A stretch of 64,000 bases of DNA, from NCBI GenBank assembly GCA_020722815.1, contig DYKB01000002.1, positions 62,001 to 126,000 on the forward strand, in the 5' to 3' direction. This document shows positions 1-7,452 of this stretch, piece by piece. How positions within the stretch are numbered: the first letter of the stretch is position 1; each line of letters starts with the position of its first letter. Source of the stretch: Caldithrix sp. Lineage in GTDB: Bacteria > Zhuqueibacterota > Zhuqueibacteria > Thermofontimicrobiales > Sulfurfontimicrobiaceae. Made by a program: the position numbers and the translations under genes. The notes below the pieces were generated by a model. It ran no database searches. It was not told the DNA's origin and saw nothing but the letters and a program-made list of their open reading frames with translations.

Positions 1-159
1 GGAAAACAGTTTACGCAGGAAAGACTGGAACAGTGTTTCCAAAAGCAATGGGATCATCCCCGTCAATTGATTCAAAATATACTGGAAGAAATCAAATTAT
101 TTTCATCCGGGGCACCACAACATGATGACATGACAATTCTGGCGCTTACGTGGTGGTAA
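1..159 (+). CDS. PP2C/SpoIIE-type serine phosphatase, C-terminal fragment
   Basis: Open from the window edge to TAA at 157-159 (52 codons). The last residues read SSGAPQHDDMTILALTW, the usual end of a SpoIIE/RsbU phosphatase domain: a Gly-x-x-x-Asp-Asp-(M/I)-Thr motif whose aspartates bind the catalytic metal, followed by a final beta strand. Such enzymes dephosphorylate STAS anti-anti-sigma proteins. The genes that follow (kinase at 540, STAS at 956) are exactly its usual partners, which supports the call. The N-terminal sensor part lies outside the window. Confidence 0.75.
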   Translation, partial: GKQFTQERLEQCFQKQWDHPRQLIQNILEEIKLFSSGAPQHDDMTILALTWW

Positions 160-227
160 AATTTTTTTACCGGGCATAATAATTGCGTGATAAAAACAAT
201 TTTGTAAAGACTCCGGCGGGTTAGACG

Positions 228-386
228 ATAAATTTTGTAACCGTTCACAGATTCAACGTTTCATGTTTAAGGATGGATAATTCTGGCGGAATCCGGCGCT
301 ATTCGTAAAGTTGTTTCATCAAAAGCAGCATTAAAAAAATAACCGGGAACGTTGAACGCAGAACCTGTGAAAGGTTACGAAATTTT
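228..386. repeat. Imperfect inverted repeat in the 160-539 gap
   Basis: The 380-base gap between phosphatase and kinase holds no gene. It contains two arms, about 231-262 and 346-386, that are imperfect reverse complements (TTTTGTAACC, TTCACAG and TTCAACGTT on the left; AACGTTGAA, CTGTGAAAGGTTAC on the right). The arms resemble the GTAAC...GGTTC elements at 32.56, 41.2, 53.67 and 60.2 kb. A hairpin here could act as terminator or processing site. Confidence 0.45.
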
Positions 387-539
387 GTACTCAATTAAGC
401 ATTAATAGTGATTTAATATTGTCATTGATAGCCTAAAAATAAATATTGGTAAAAAGGCCACACAATGACAACTTCAAATAAACTTTAATTGCTCTATTTT
501 TTAAATTGGATTTTAATCAACAATTAAATCTGGCGTCCA

Positions 540-959
540 ATGGATGAAACAATTGAAATAAAAATACCGGGAAATCCAAAATTCTTAAAGCTGGTACGAC
601 ATTCAGTGCAAAATTTATGTACCCTGCTGGGATTTTCAACCCGTGAAGCAAATCATATCACGCTGGCGATTGATGAAGCCTGTTCGAATATTATTCGGCA
701 TGCCTACGGTGGAAAAACGAAGAAGCCGATTATTCTGAAAGCGATGATTATGCCGGATCGAATTCGTTTTATGATTTACGATCAGGGTAAACCCGCATCG
801 CCTGAAGCTTTCCAATCGCGGGATCTGGATGATATCCGTCCAGGCGGTTTGGGAGTGCATTTAATAAAAAGTGTCATGGATAAATTTGAGTATCATCATC
901 TTGCAGAAATGAATGAGCTAATACTTGAGAAAAATATTTCGCACCCGGTGGAGGTTTGA
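540..959 (+). CDS. RsbW-like anti-sigma factor / serine kinase
   Basis: A 139-residue single-domain GHKL (HATPase_c_2) protein. The N-box is E46-A-C-S-N50, the G1 box D81-Q-G83 and the G2 box GGLGVHLI at 102-109. Family role: bind a sigma factor and phosphorylate an STAS antagonist with ATP. The gene overlaps the STAS start by four bases (TTGA), so the pair is translationally coupled. No good ribosome site precedes the ATG at 540. No sigma factor gene is visible nearby, so its target is unknown. The Mla-type transporter just downstream makes a non-sigma target (the STAS subunit itself) possible. It is a cytoplasmic protein. Confidence 0.85.
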   Translation: MDETIEIKIPGNPKFLKLVRHSVQNLCTLLGFSTREANHITLAIDEACSNIIRHAYGGKTKKPIILKAMIMPDRIRFMIYDQGKPASPEAFQSRDLDDIRPGGLGVHLIKSVMDKFEYHHLAEMNELILEKNISHPVEV

Positions 960-1300
960 CATTGCAGGTAAATATAAAATCGAATCAAAGTGGAATCACG
1001 ATCATTGAACTATTTGGTGAAATTGACCTGGATAGTTCACCTGACGTCAGAAAACAGATTCTGACAATTACCCAGAAAAAATCACCCAAAATAATTATTA
1101 ATCTCGCGGGGGTGACCTATATGGATAGTTCCGGTGTCGCGACGATGGTTGAAGGCTTGCAACGAACGAATGCTTATAATGGTCTTTTTGTATTGGTCAA
1201 TCTGGGACCTGGCGTTCGTGAAGTATTCGAATTAAGTCGGCTCGATAAGGTCTTTAAAATATATGCAGATATCAATGAAGCGCTTAAAAAATTGGAATAG
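956..1300 (+). CDS. STAS-domain protein (anti-anti-sigma / MlaB-like)
   Basis: 114 residues spanning one STAS domain. The conserved phospho-acceptor loop MDSSGV is at 56-61, with Ser58 aligning with the phosphorylated serine of SpoIIAA/RsbV. The start is TTG at 956, overlapping the kinase stop; a second TTG at 962 is possible. Only six bases separate its stop from the MlaE-like permease gene. STAS proteins serve both as anti-anti-sigma factors and as MlaB, the cytoplasmic subunit that controls MlaF ATPase activity. This one sits between both partner sets, so either or both roles fit. The canonical DSSG loop favours regulation by phosphorylation. Confidence 0.85.
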   Translation: MTLQVNIKSNQSGITIIELFGEIDLDSSPDVRKQILTITQKKSPKIIINLAGVTYMDSSGVATMVEGLQRTNAYNGLFVLVNLGPGVREVFELSRLDKVFKIYADINEALKKLE

Positions 1301-1306
1301 AAGCGA

Positions 1307-2104
1307 ATGATTTATCAATTACTGGGAGATATTGGCAGAAAATCCCTTCTTTTTTTTAAACATATCACCAACTTTACTTACCTGGTAAAAGACGCGTTAT
1401 TTTGGATTTTTATTGCGCCGTTTAAAGGCAAAAATATACCCTGGCAAAATACAGCGAAACAGATGGTCAAAGTTGGGGTGGATTCCATTCCGATTGTGAC
1501 GATAATAACTTTCTTTGTGGGTTTAATTATTGCCATGCAATCCGCCTATCAATTGGAGCGATTTGGCGCACTGATTTATGTCGCGGATCTGGTTGCTGTT
1601 TCAATCACCCGCGAATTGGGACCACTCATCACGGCGATTATTATTACCGGGAGAAGTGGTTCAGCGATTGCTGCTGAGCTGGGAACAATGAAGGTTTATG
1701 AAGAAATTGATGCGTTGAGTACCATGGGTATCAATCCAGTCAAATTCCTGGTGGTGCCGCGATTTCTGGCACTGGCAGTGATGGTTCCCTGCCTGACGTT
1801 GCTGGCGGACTTAATGGGTATTGCCGGTGGTTTCACCCTGGCAACGACGGCTTTGAATCTGGATTTTGTCCGTTTTTTTTATCAAACCGTGAATGCACTG
1901 GCCTTAAAAGATTTGGCGACAGGTTTAACCAAGAGTTTTTTCTTTGCCTTAATCATCGCCGGTATGGGCTGTTATCAGGGCTTTATTGTTAAAGGCGGCG
2001 CTGAAGGCGTTGGAAAAGCCACAACGCAATCGGTTGTCACTTCAATTTTTTTAATAATTATGGCAGATATGGTTTTCACTGCTATTTTCTTTTCAACTTT
2101 TTAA
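1307..2104 (+). CDS. mlaE: MlaE-family ABC transporter permease
   Basis: 265 residues, the usual length of MlaE/YrbE permeases. Hydrophobic segments lie around 60-85, 90-125, 150-185, 205-230 and 240-264. The family signature is present near 103-140 (ELGPL, TGRSGSAIAAELG, V.EEIDAL). MlaE dimers form the inner-membrane core of MCE complexes that move phospholipids or other lipids between inner and outer membrane. Next come the ATPase (38 bases downstream), the MCE protein and a lipoprotein: the full mla order. Start is ATG six bases after the STAS stop. Confidence 0.92.
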   Translation: MIYQLLGDIGRKSLLFFKHITNFTYLVKDALFWIFIAPFKGKNIPWQNTAKQMVKVGVDSIPIVTIITFFVGLIIAMQSAYQLERFGALIYVADLVAVSITRELGPLITAIIITGRSGSAIAAELGTMKVYEEIDALSTMGINPVKFLVVPRFLALAVMVPCLTLLADLMGIAGGFTLATTALNLDFVRFFYQTVNALALKDLATGLTKSFFFALIIAGMGCYQGFIVKGGAEGVGKATTQSVVTSIFLIIMADMVFTAIFFSTF

Positions 2105-2142
2105 TTATGAATGAATATCAAGTTTTTCCTTAAAAACAGAGC

Positions 2143-2928
2143 ATGAAAGAACCAATTATTCAAATACGCGATCTAGTTACTTATTATGGTTCCCGAAAAA
2201 TCCTGGATGGCATATCATTAGATATTTTTCCGGGCGAGACCATCGTTATTTTAGGCCGTTCCGGCTGCGGGAAAAGTACATTATTGCGGCATATGATCGG
2301 TCTTTCACGCCCAACTTCCGGCCAAATTATTATCAAAGGACAGGATATCACGAGTAAACAAGAGGATGAACTGATTCATATTTTGAAACGAATTGGCATG
2401 CTGTTTCAAAGTGCTGCCCTTTTTAATTCGATGACCATTGGGCAGAATGTCGCATTACCGCTTAAGGAGCATACCCAACTGGAAGATTCGACGATTCGTA
2501 TTATGACGCGCATGAAACTGGAACAGGTAGGATTATCTGGTTTTGAAGATTTTATGCCCTCCCAACTGTCTGGCGGGATGCGCAAACGCGCCGGTCTGGC
2601 ACGAGCGATTGCGATGGACCCTGAAATCTTGTTCTGTGATGAACCTTCGGCGGGTCTTGATCCCGTGGTCGCGATTGGAATCGATCAGTTGTTAATCAAT
2701 CTTAAAAAAGCCTTTAAAATGACGCTGGTCGTGGTAACCCATGAACTGGAATCAGTTAAATTAATTGCAGATCGGGTTGCCATGCTGCATGAGGGTAAAT
2801 TAATCGCCTGTGATACATTGGATAACGTAATGCATTCGGATAATATCCAGATACAAAACTTTTTTAATCGGGTGCCGGAAACTGAATTTAAAGACCCTGA
2901 TCTATATTTAAAGTCCTTGTTTGAATGA
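2143..2928 (+). CDS. mlaF: MlaF-family ABC transporter ATPase
   Basis: 261 residues. Walker A GRSGCGKST at 38-46, Q-loop FQSA near 88, signature LSGGMRKR at 142-149, Walker B ILFCDEP at 162-168, switch His in VTHE near 199. The Met in the signature (SGGMRKR) is typical of MlaF/Ttg2A. It powers the lipid transporter with the upstream permease and the downstream MCE protein. Its TGA overlaps an ATG of the next frame (ATGA at 2925), showing tight operon packing. Confidence 0.93.
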   Translation: MKEPIIQIRDLVTYYGSRKILDGISLDIFPGETIVILGRSGCGKSTLLRHMIGLSRPTSGQIIIKGQDITSKQEDELIHILKRIGMLFQSAALFNSMTIGQNVALPLKEHTQLEDSTIRIMTRMKLEQVGLSGFEDFMPSQLSGGMRKRAGLARAIAMDPEILFCDEPSAGLDPVVAIGIDQLLINLKKAFKMTLVVVTHELESVKLIADRVAMLHEGKLIACDTLDNVMHSDNIQIQNFFNRVPETEFKDPDLYLKSLFE

Positions 2929-2939
2929 GGTGTTTTTGC

Positions 2940-3839
2940 ATGACAAATTATACAACAGATGAAGTAAAAGCGGGTTTAATGGTGGTCATCAGTGGATTTA
3001 TTCTGGTCGTTTTCATATTTTTTATTTCAGGATTGAATCTTGGAAAAAAGACGAAAATCTATGCTGTTAAATTAAAACATACCGGCGGGGTTGTGGTTGG
3101 TTCTTTGGTCCGCTATGGGGGCATGGAAGTCGGAAAAATAACTGAAGTCCAGATTTCTGAACCAGATAACACCTATCTTGAAATGAAAATCGAGGTTGAT
3201 GATAAAACCCCGATAAAAGTTGATTCAAAAGCTTTTTTATCAGCTTTGGGACTTTTAGGGGATTATTACATCGAAATTTCACCGGGAACGCTGACGGCGC
3301 CCGAATTACCGCCCGGAAGTCCCATTCCCAGTCAGGAAACCACGCAATTTACGCAATTGACCGAGCCTTTTGAAGATATGAGTGTAAAATTGCAGGATTT
3401 AATTGATCGGATCAATGACTTATTAAATGATAACAGTCGGGAACATGTTTCCTCGATGTTATCGAGTATGGATTCGATACTGGCTGGGAATGTCGGTAAT
3501 ATTAACGGGATTATGTCTAATTTAAAAGAAACCACTGCGAATTTTCAACGCATCAGTCAGCAACTGGATCTAATGATAAATAACGATAATATTCAGATTG
3601 AGGAAACCTGGAAAACTTTAAACAGGACGATTGAAGAGGTTCATTTATTGACGCAGGAATTGCAGAAAACAACTGGTAATCTGAATCAGATGGTTGTTTC
3701 CAGTGATCAGAATTTGACGACCATTTTAAACGATCTGGAACAAACCACGCGCAATCTCAATCAATTCAGCCAGCAAATAAAAGAACAGCCCTGGAGTTTA
3801 ATTAGAAAATCGTCACCCAAACCGCGTGAATTGCCCTGA
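2940..3839 (+). CDS. mlaD: MlaD-type MCE substrate-binding protein
   Basis: One N-terminal membrane helix (about 12-34, rich in V, I, F) anchors a periplasmic MCE domain (about 40-120, with GGVVVGSLVRYGGMEVG and a DYYIEI-like strand), followed by a long helical, coiled-coil-prone tail (about 145-290) rich in Asn, Gln and Leu. I chose ATG 2940 (MTNYTTDEVKAGL) because GAGG lies nine bases upstream; ATG 2925, overlapping mlaF, would add five residues. MCE rings carry lipids across the periplasm. The tail is longer than in E. coli MlaD and resembles Mce4/LetB-like or plant TGD2-like proteins that may span further toward the outer membrane. Confidence 0.9.
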   Translation: MTNYTTDEVKAGLMVVISGFILVVFIFFISGLNLGKKTKIYAVKLKHTGGVVVGSLVRYGGMEVGKITEVQISEPDNTYLEMKIEVDDKTPIKVDSKAFLSALGLLGDYYIEISPGTLTAPELPPGSPIPSQETTQFTQLTEPFEDMSVKLQDLIDRINDLLNDNSREHVSSMLSSMDSILAGNVGNINGIMSNLKETTANFQRISQQLDLMINNDNIQIEETWKTLNRTIEEVHLLTQELQKTTGNLNQMVVSSDQNLTTILNDLEQTTRNLNQFSQQIKEQPWSLIRKSSPKPRELP

Positions 3840-3884
3840 TAATTTTGTAAATAACTTTAAAATCATAAAGAGTTTGAGGAGTTT

Positions 3885-4484
3885 ATGGATATTAAATATC
3901 TGATAATCGTATTATTTTCGTTTCTTATCATAAGTTGCGGCAAACCGCCTGATATTCATTATTATATACTGGACGTTTCTTCGAAAACCGAAAGTAAACT
4001 CAATTCAAAATTTGATGGGGTGATTGCGATTGCCCCGGTTACTGCTGATGAGGCGTACACCGATGATCGGTTGATTTATCGCGATTCACCATATCAGATT
4101 AAATTTTACCATTATCATCGCTGGGTAACGTCACCTGTCACATTAATAGAATCAAAACTATATACGAAAATTAAAAAAAGTGGTTTGGCGACCTCTGTCC
4201 TCCGACAACCCTATTCTATTGCGCCGGATTTGCTATTAAATACCCATCTCATCGCGCTCCAGGAAAAAGACGAAAATGAAAAATGGTATGGTGAAATAAT
4301 TTTAATGTTCTCGCTGGTTGATCTAAAAAACAATACCACGGTCTGGCAGCAAGAATTCGCTAATCGTGTACCAGTTTCGGAACGAAAACCTGAAGCTGTG
4401 GTGGAAGCCATCAATTTAGCTTTTGACAAATGTCTCGATGAACTGATTGTGGCTTTAGATGCGCAGCTTGCCAGGGTCAACTAA
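3885..4484 (+). CDS. PqiC/DUF330-like ABC transport auxiliary lipoprotein
   Basis: 199 residues. A signal peptide with lipobox (LIIS-C18) is followed by PDIHYYILD, the typical opening of the ABC-type transport auxiliary lipoprotein family (PqiC, YajI-like), which starts with a Y-x-L strand and ends in an amphipathic helix. Ribosome site GAGGAG sits five bases before the ATG. Members sit at the end of MCE operons and are thought to link the MCE tube to the outer membrane. Position 45 bases after the MCE gene agrees. The predicted location is outer-membrane lipoprotein facing the periplasm. Confidence 0.8.
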   Translation: MDIKYLIIVLFSFLIISCGKPPDIHYYILDVSSKTESKLNSKFDGVIAIAPVTADEAYTDDRLIYRDSPYQIKFYHYHRWVTSPVTLIESKLYTKIKKSGLATSVLRQPYSIAPDLLLNTHLIALQEKDENEKWYGEIILMFSLVDLKNNTTVWQQEFANRVPVSERKPEAVVEAINLAFDKCLDELIVALDAQLARVN

Positions 4485-4568
4485 AATTCGCCGAATTTCA
4501 ATCCCGCTTTCCTGATTTCGTCATCCACTGCGATCCCGCTATCCTGTTGCAAAAACTTAATTTTCTAG

Positions 4569-4596
4569 TTGAATTTTAAAAAAAATTTACTATATT
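4569..4596 (+). promoter_or_regulatory. Candidate sigma70-type promoter for the parvulin gene
   Basis: TTGAAT (4569-4574) and TATATT (4591-4596) with a 16-base spacer, about 55 bases before the ATG at 4651. The gap after the lipoprotein gene supports a separate transcript. Judged by eye only. Confidence 0.4.
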
Positions 4597-4650
4597 AAGC
4601 ACGTATTTTGAAATCATTTCCTATTATTTGACTAAAAGAAGGGGAATCCC

Positions 4651-5691
4651 ATGCGGCGAATGACGGTTTATCTTCTTATTTTAACAACAATTTACTTCCT
4701 GAGTTGCGGAAAAAGCCTTGAACCACTCCAGGAAATTGCAAAAGATTCAGCACAATACCAATATTTTAAAGAATTATCGAAAAATATCCCGCTGGTTGAT
4801 CCCGATCGGGATGTGCTGTTATTGGAAACCACTGAATTTAAGATATCCACAAAGAATATTTTATTGATGATTTATCAAAATTTATATGATGCGACCGGTG
4901 GCGATGTTCAAAGGATTAAAAATGAACCAACAGAGCGAATTAAAGCCTTTATTCTGGATGGTGCCCAGCGGATTGCCGAAAACCGGCTCCTTCTGCTCGA
5001 AGCCATTAAAGCAGGTTATAAGGTGAGTGAGGATACGGTTAAAAAGACCCTGGATTCACTCATTTTGAAAGCAAAAGGAGCGGAACAATTCAACAACGAA
5101 TTGAAAAAAAGAAATATGACCCTGGAAGATGTCAAACGCGATATTGCTGATTCCTATATTTTAAACAAATATGTTAAGGAATATATTCTGGCCAGCGTAA
5201 AAGTTTCTGACAGCGAAGTTATGGCCGTTTATAGCCAGGATAAAAAAGCAACCGTGCGACACATCGTGAAAATTACCAAAGACAGGGGAGAGGCTGATAA
5301 AGCCGCTATTCGTCAACAAATCGAGGGAATACTGGGACAACTTCGTGGTGGCGCTGATTTCGCCAAAATTGCTGAAAAATATTCGGATGATCCCGGCGGA
5401 CGCAAAAATGGTGGATTGATTAAAAATATTGAACGCGGTGAACTCTTCCCGAATTTGGACAATGCTATTTTCACCACACCCGTCGGTGAAACGAGTGAAA
5501 TCGTCGAAACCGAATTGGGTTATCATATTGTTAAAATTATCGAACGTCAACGCGATTCACGGCCATTTGAAGAAGCCAAGAAGCAAATCATCGAAGAACT
5601 CTCCCAGCCAATGCGCCAGAAAGCCCTCCAGGACAAAATCGATGAATTGAAACAAAAATATCAGATGAAGATTGTGGCGCTGCCTTCCTGA
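4651..5691 (+). CDS. Lipoprotein parvulin-type peptidyl-prolyl isomerase (PpiC/SurA/PrsA-like)
   Basis: 346 residues. The signal peptide ends in a lipobox (YFLS-C19). Residues 50-195 form a helical SurA_N-like chaperone region with a disordered charged linker; about 200-305 is a rotamase domain (RHIVK at its start, then FAKIAEKYSDDPGG, GGLI, and ELGYHIVKI near its end). The C-terminal helix is Lys/Gln rich. It would catalyse prolyl isomerisation and help fold exported or outer-membrane proteins. AGAAGGGG lies seven bases before the ATG. It is close to an MCE operon, and both serve envelope biogenesis. Confidence 0.9.
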   Translation: MRRMTVYLLILTTIYFLSCGKSLEPLQEIAKDSAQYQYFKELSKNIPLVDPDRDVLLLETTEFKISTKNILLMIYQNLYDATGGDVQRIKNEPTERIKAFILDGAQRIAENRLLLLEAIKAGYKVSEDTVKKTLDSLILKAKGAEQFNNELKKRNMTLEDVKRDIADSYILNKYVKEYILASVKVSDSEVMAVYSQDKKATVRHIVKITKDRGEADKAAIRQQIEGILGQLRGGADFAKIAEKYSDDPGGRKNGGLIKNIERGELFPNLDNAIFTTPVGETSEIVETELGYHIVKIIERQRDSRPFEEAKKQIIEELSQPMRQKALQDKIDELKQKYQMKIVALPS

Positions 5692-5812
5692 TTTGCACTG
5701 TTTTTGAATTGCTGCGAGCTTCGGAGCGCGTCCGGGAACTGACTTGGCGAAGGTTTGAGAATCAAGCAAACCCAACATATTGATAAATATTTTTATCTAT
5801 ATCTAATTCTTG

Positions 5813-5950
5813 TATCTGAAATTCTAAATTGAAATTTATTTATCAGCAATTTTGAAACAATCAACTTATTGGTTCAATATATGTTATTTTAGAATTTTAG
5901 GTAATAACCAAATTTTGACCCCCTCTGTATCTCATAGTCGTCAGGCTAAG
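5813..5950. repeat. Family A repeat (with family G end) at the 5' end of the ImmA gene
   Basis: Begins TATCTGAAATTCTAAA and contains TTTTAGAATTTTAGGTAAT, the two end motifs of family A seen at 22.3, 41.3, 41.8 and 60.3 kb. It then runs into GACCCCCTCTGTATCTC and the family G end ATAG(T)CGTCAGG. It directly abuts coding sequence for the XRE part of the next gene and appears to have replaced its first codons. Confidence 0.65.
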
Positions 5951-7056
5951 ATAAGAGCCCGTTTGGAAATCGAGAACCTGCTCAATCAATTTCCAAAATT
6001 AAACGATTGGGAGCAAGGAATAACGCAGCCGACATTAAAGCAACTGGAAGCCTTTGCCAGCAAAACGTATCAGCCTCTGGGTGTTTTTTCCTGCCGGAAC
6101 CACCACAACAGGACCTACCTATCCCGGATTTTCGCACCATGGGCGCAATACCCTTTGAACAACCTAGTCCAAATTTGCTGGAAACAATTTATATCTGCCA
6201 GCAACGGCAGGAATGGTATCGGGAATACATGCAGCTACACAAAATAGATCCACCTGGTTTTATTGCTCGGGCTGCCATTAATGATGACATCCGCAGCACT
6301 GCTGATGATATTCGAAAGACGTTGAAATTTGCTCTGGAGCAGCGTCGGCAGGTGCGTACCTGGACCGATGCTTTGCGTCTGTTTGTCGAACAGGTGGAAA
6401 ATCTGGGGATATTGGTAATGGCCAGCGGTGTCGTGGGTTGTAATAACTACCGCAAGCTTGATCTGGAAGAATTTCGTGGTTTGGTGCTGGTGGATAAATT
6501 TGCCCCATTGATTTTTATTAATGCCAATGATACGAAAGCCGCTAAAATGTTTACGCTGGCACATGAACTGGCGCATGTGTGGTTGGGAGAGAGTGGCGTT
6601 TCCAATATCGTCACCGAGCGAATTCCGGATCAAAAAACTGAACGCTGGTGTAACCAGGTAGCTGCTGAAATACTGGTTCCGTTTCATGATTTGCAAAAAC
6701 TCTATAATACACGTAATGACATGCGTTCCGAGATGGAGCGACTGGCACACCGATATAAGGTCAGTACGCTGGTGATACTACGCCGAATTTTTGATATGGG
6801 AGCAATTCGTCAGGAAACATTTTGGGAAATGTGGTATAAAGAGCTCGAATGGCTTAAATCTTTTGAACGTCAGCAAGGCGATGGCGGCGATTTTTACCGG
6901 ACTTTGGGTGTTCGCATTAGCAAGCGTTTTGCCAGTGCTTTGGTGGGGAGTACTCTTGAAGGACATACCTTATTTCGGGATGCTTTTAAAATGCTTGGTA
7001 TCAAAAAGCAGGCGACTTTTAATGAAATTGTATATAAACTCGGATATCAAAAATGA
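5945..7056 (+). pseudogene. XRE-ImmA/IrrE metallopeptidase regulator, 5' truncated and frameshifted
   Basis: Frame 2 from about 5945 encodes the end of a helix-turn-helix region (FPKLNDWEQGITQPTLKQLEAFA). The rest of the protein continues in frame 1: FFLPEPPQQDLPIPDFRT, then the zinc peptidase motif LAHELAHVWLG. The switch falls in a run of six T at 6084-6089; one more T would join PLGV to FFLPEPP. The first 10-15 residues of the HTH are missing where the family A repeat abuts. Family role: a regulator-protease paired with a DUF4411 (PIN-like) gene, which indeed starts in an ATGA overlap at 7053. The open part could still yield a peptidase fragment from 6007. Confidence 0.85.
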
Positions 7057-7229
7057 GTTATTTTCTGGATGCGAATGTATTTAGTGTCTGTCCGCAAAAG
7101 CCGCCGGTACTGTCATCGCGAGGAGCGTTTTTTGCAACGAAGCAATCTCAGCCGTTTATGAGGGGATTGCTGCGGCAAAAAACGCCTCGCAATGACAGGT
7201 CGTGGTATTTTCGGACAGACACTAATTAG
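7053..7229 (+). pseudogene. DUF4411/PIN-like toxin gene, only the first codons left
   Basis: ATGA overlaps the ImmA stop, and the first ten codons read MSYFLDANVF, the hallmark start of DUF4411 proteins (PIN-like; the Asp is the first metal ligand). After codon 10 the sequence is the palindromic family C repeat, which runs in frame to TAG at 7227-7229. No remainder of the gene is found after the repeat, so the toxin was cut and its 3' part lost. The family is known to follow XRE-ImmA genes, which makes this a destroyed toxin-antitoxin-like pair. Confidence 0.75.
7083..7223. repeat. Family C palindromic repeat, copy 1
   Basis: 141 bp with ends AGTGTCTGTCCG and CGGACAGACACT (12-bp perfect inverted ends). 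The centre holds GTCATCGCGAGGAGCG and CGCCTCGCAATGACAG arms around a GAAGCAATC...GGATTGCT loop. Inserted ten codons into the DUF4411 gene. Copies 2-5 are at 10.6, 12.3, 23.7 and 55.4 kb. Confidence 0.85.
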
Positions 7230-7452
7230 CGTCAAAATTATTAAAAACCATTTGTCTAATCGTCTTGTCGCTATCACTCAATATCTGTCAAAATCAGTTC
7301 GATTCGTTCAATCTACATTTTATTTTGGCTGTTTTCGGAATAATCATCGTTTCAAATCTGTTTCTGTAACTTCTTCATTCAGTGGCGAAATTTATTTTCC
7401 TTTTTTTCGATTCAATTGAAACGATTTCTCTAAAAATCTGTTTAATACTTTT

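Noticed and set aside
5557-5778. 73-codon minus-strand frame at the end of the parvulin gene.
   Set aside because: It is a shadow of the well-supported parvulin frame on the other strand.
7192-7419. 75-codon open frame upstream of the CotH gene.
   Set aside because: Begins within the family C repeat, lacks a ribosome site and has no recognisable domain; it runs through the promoter region of the CotH gene.
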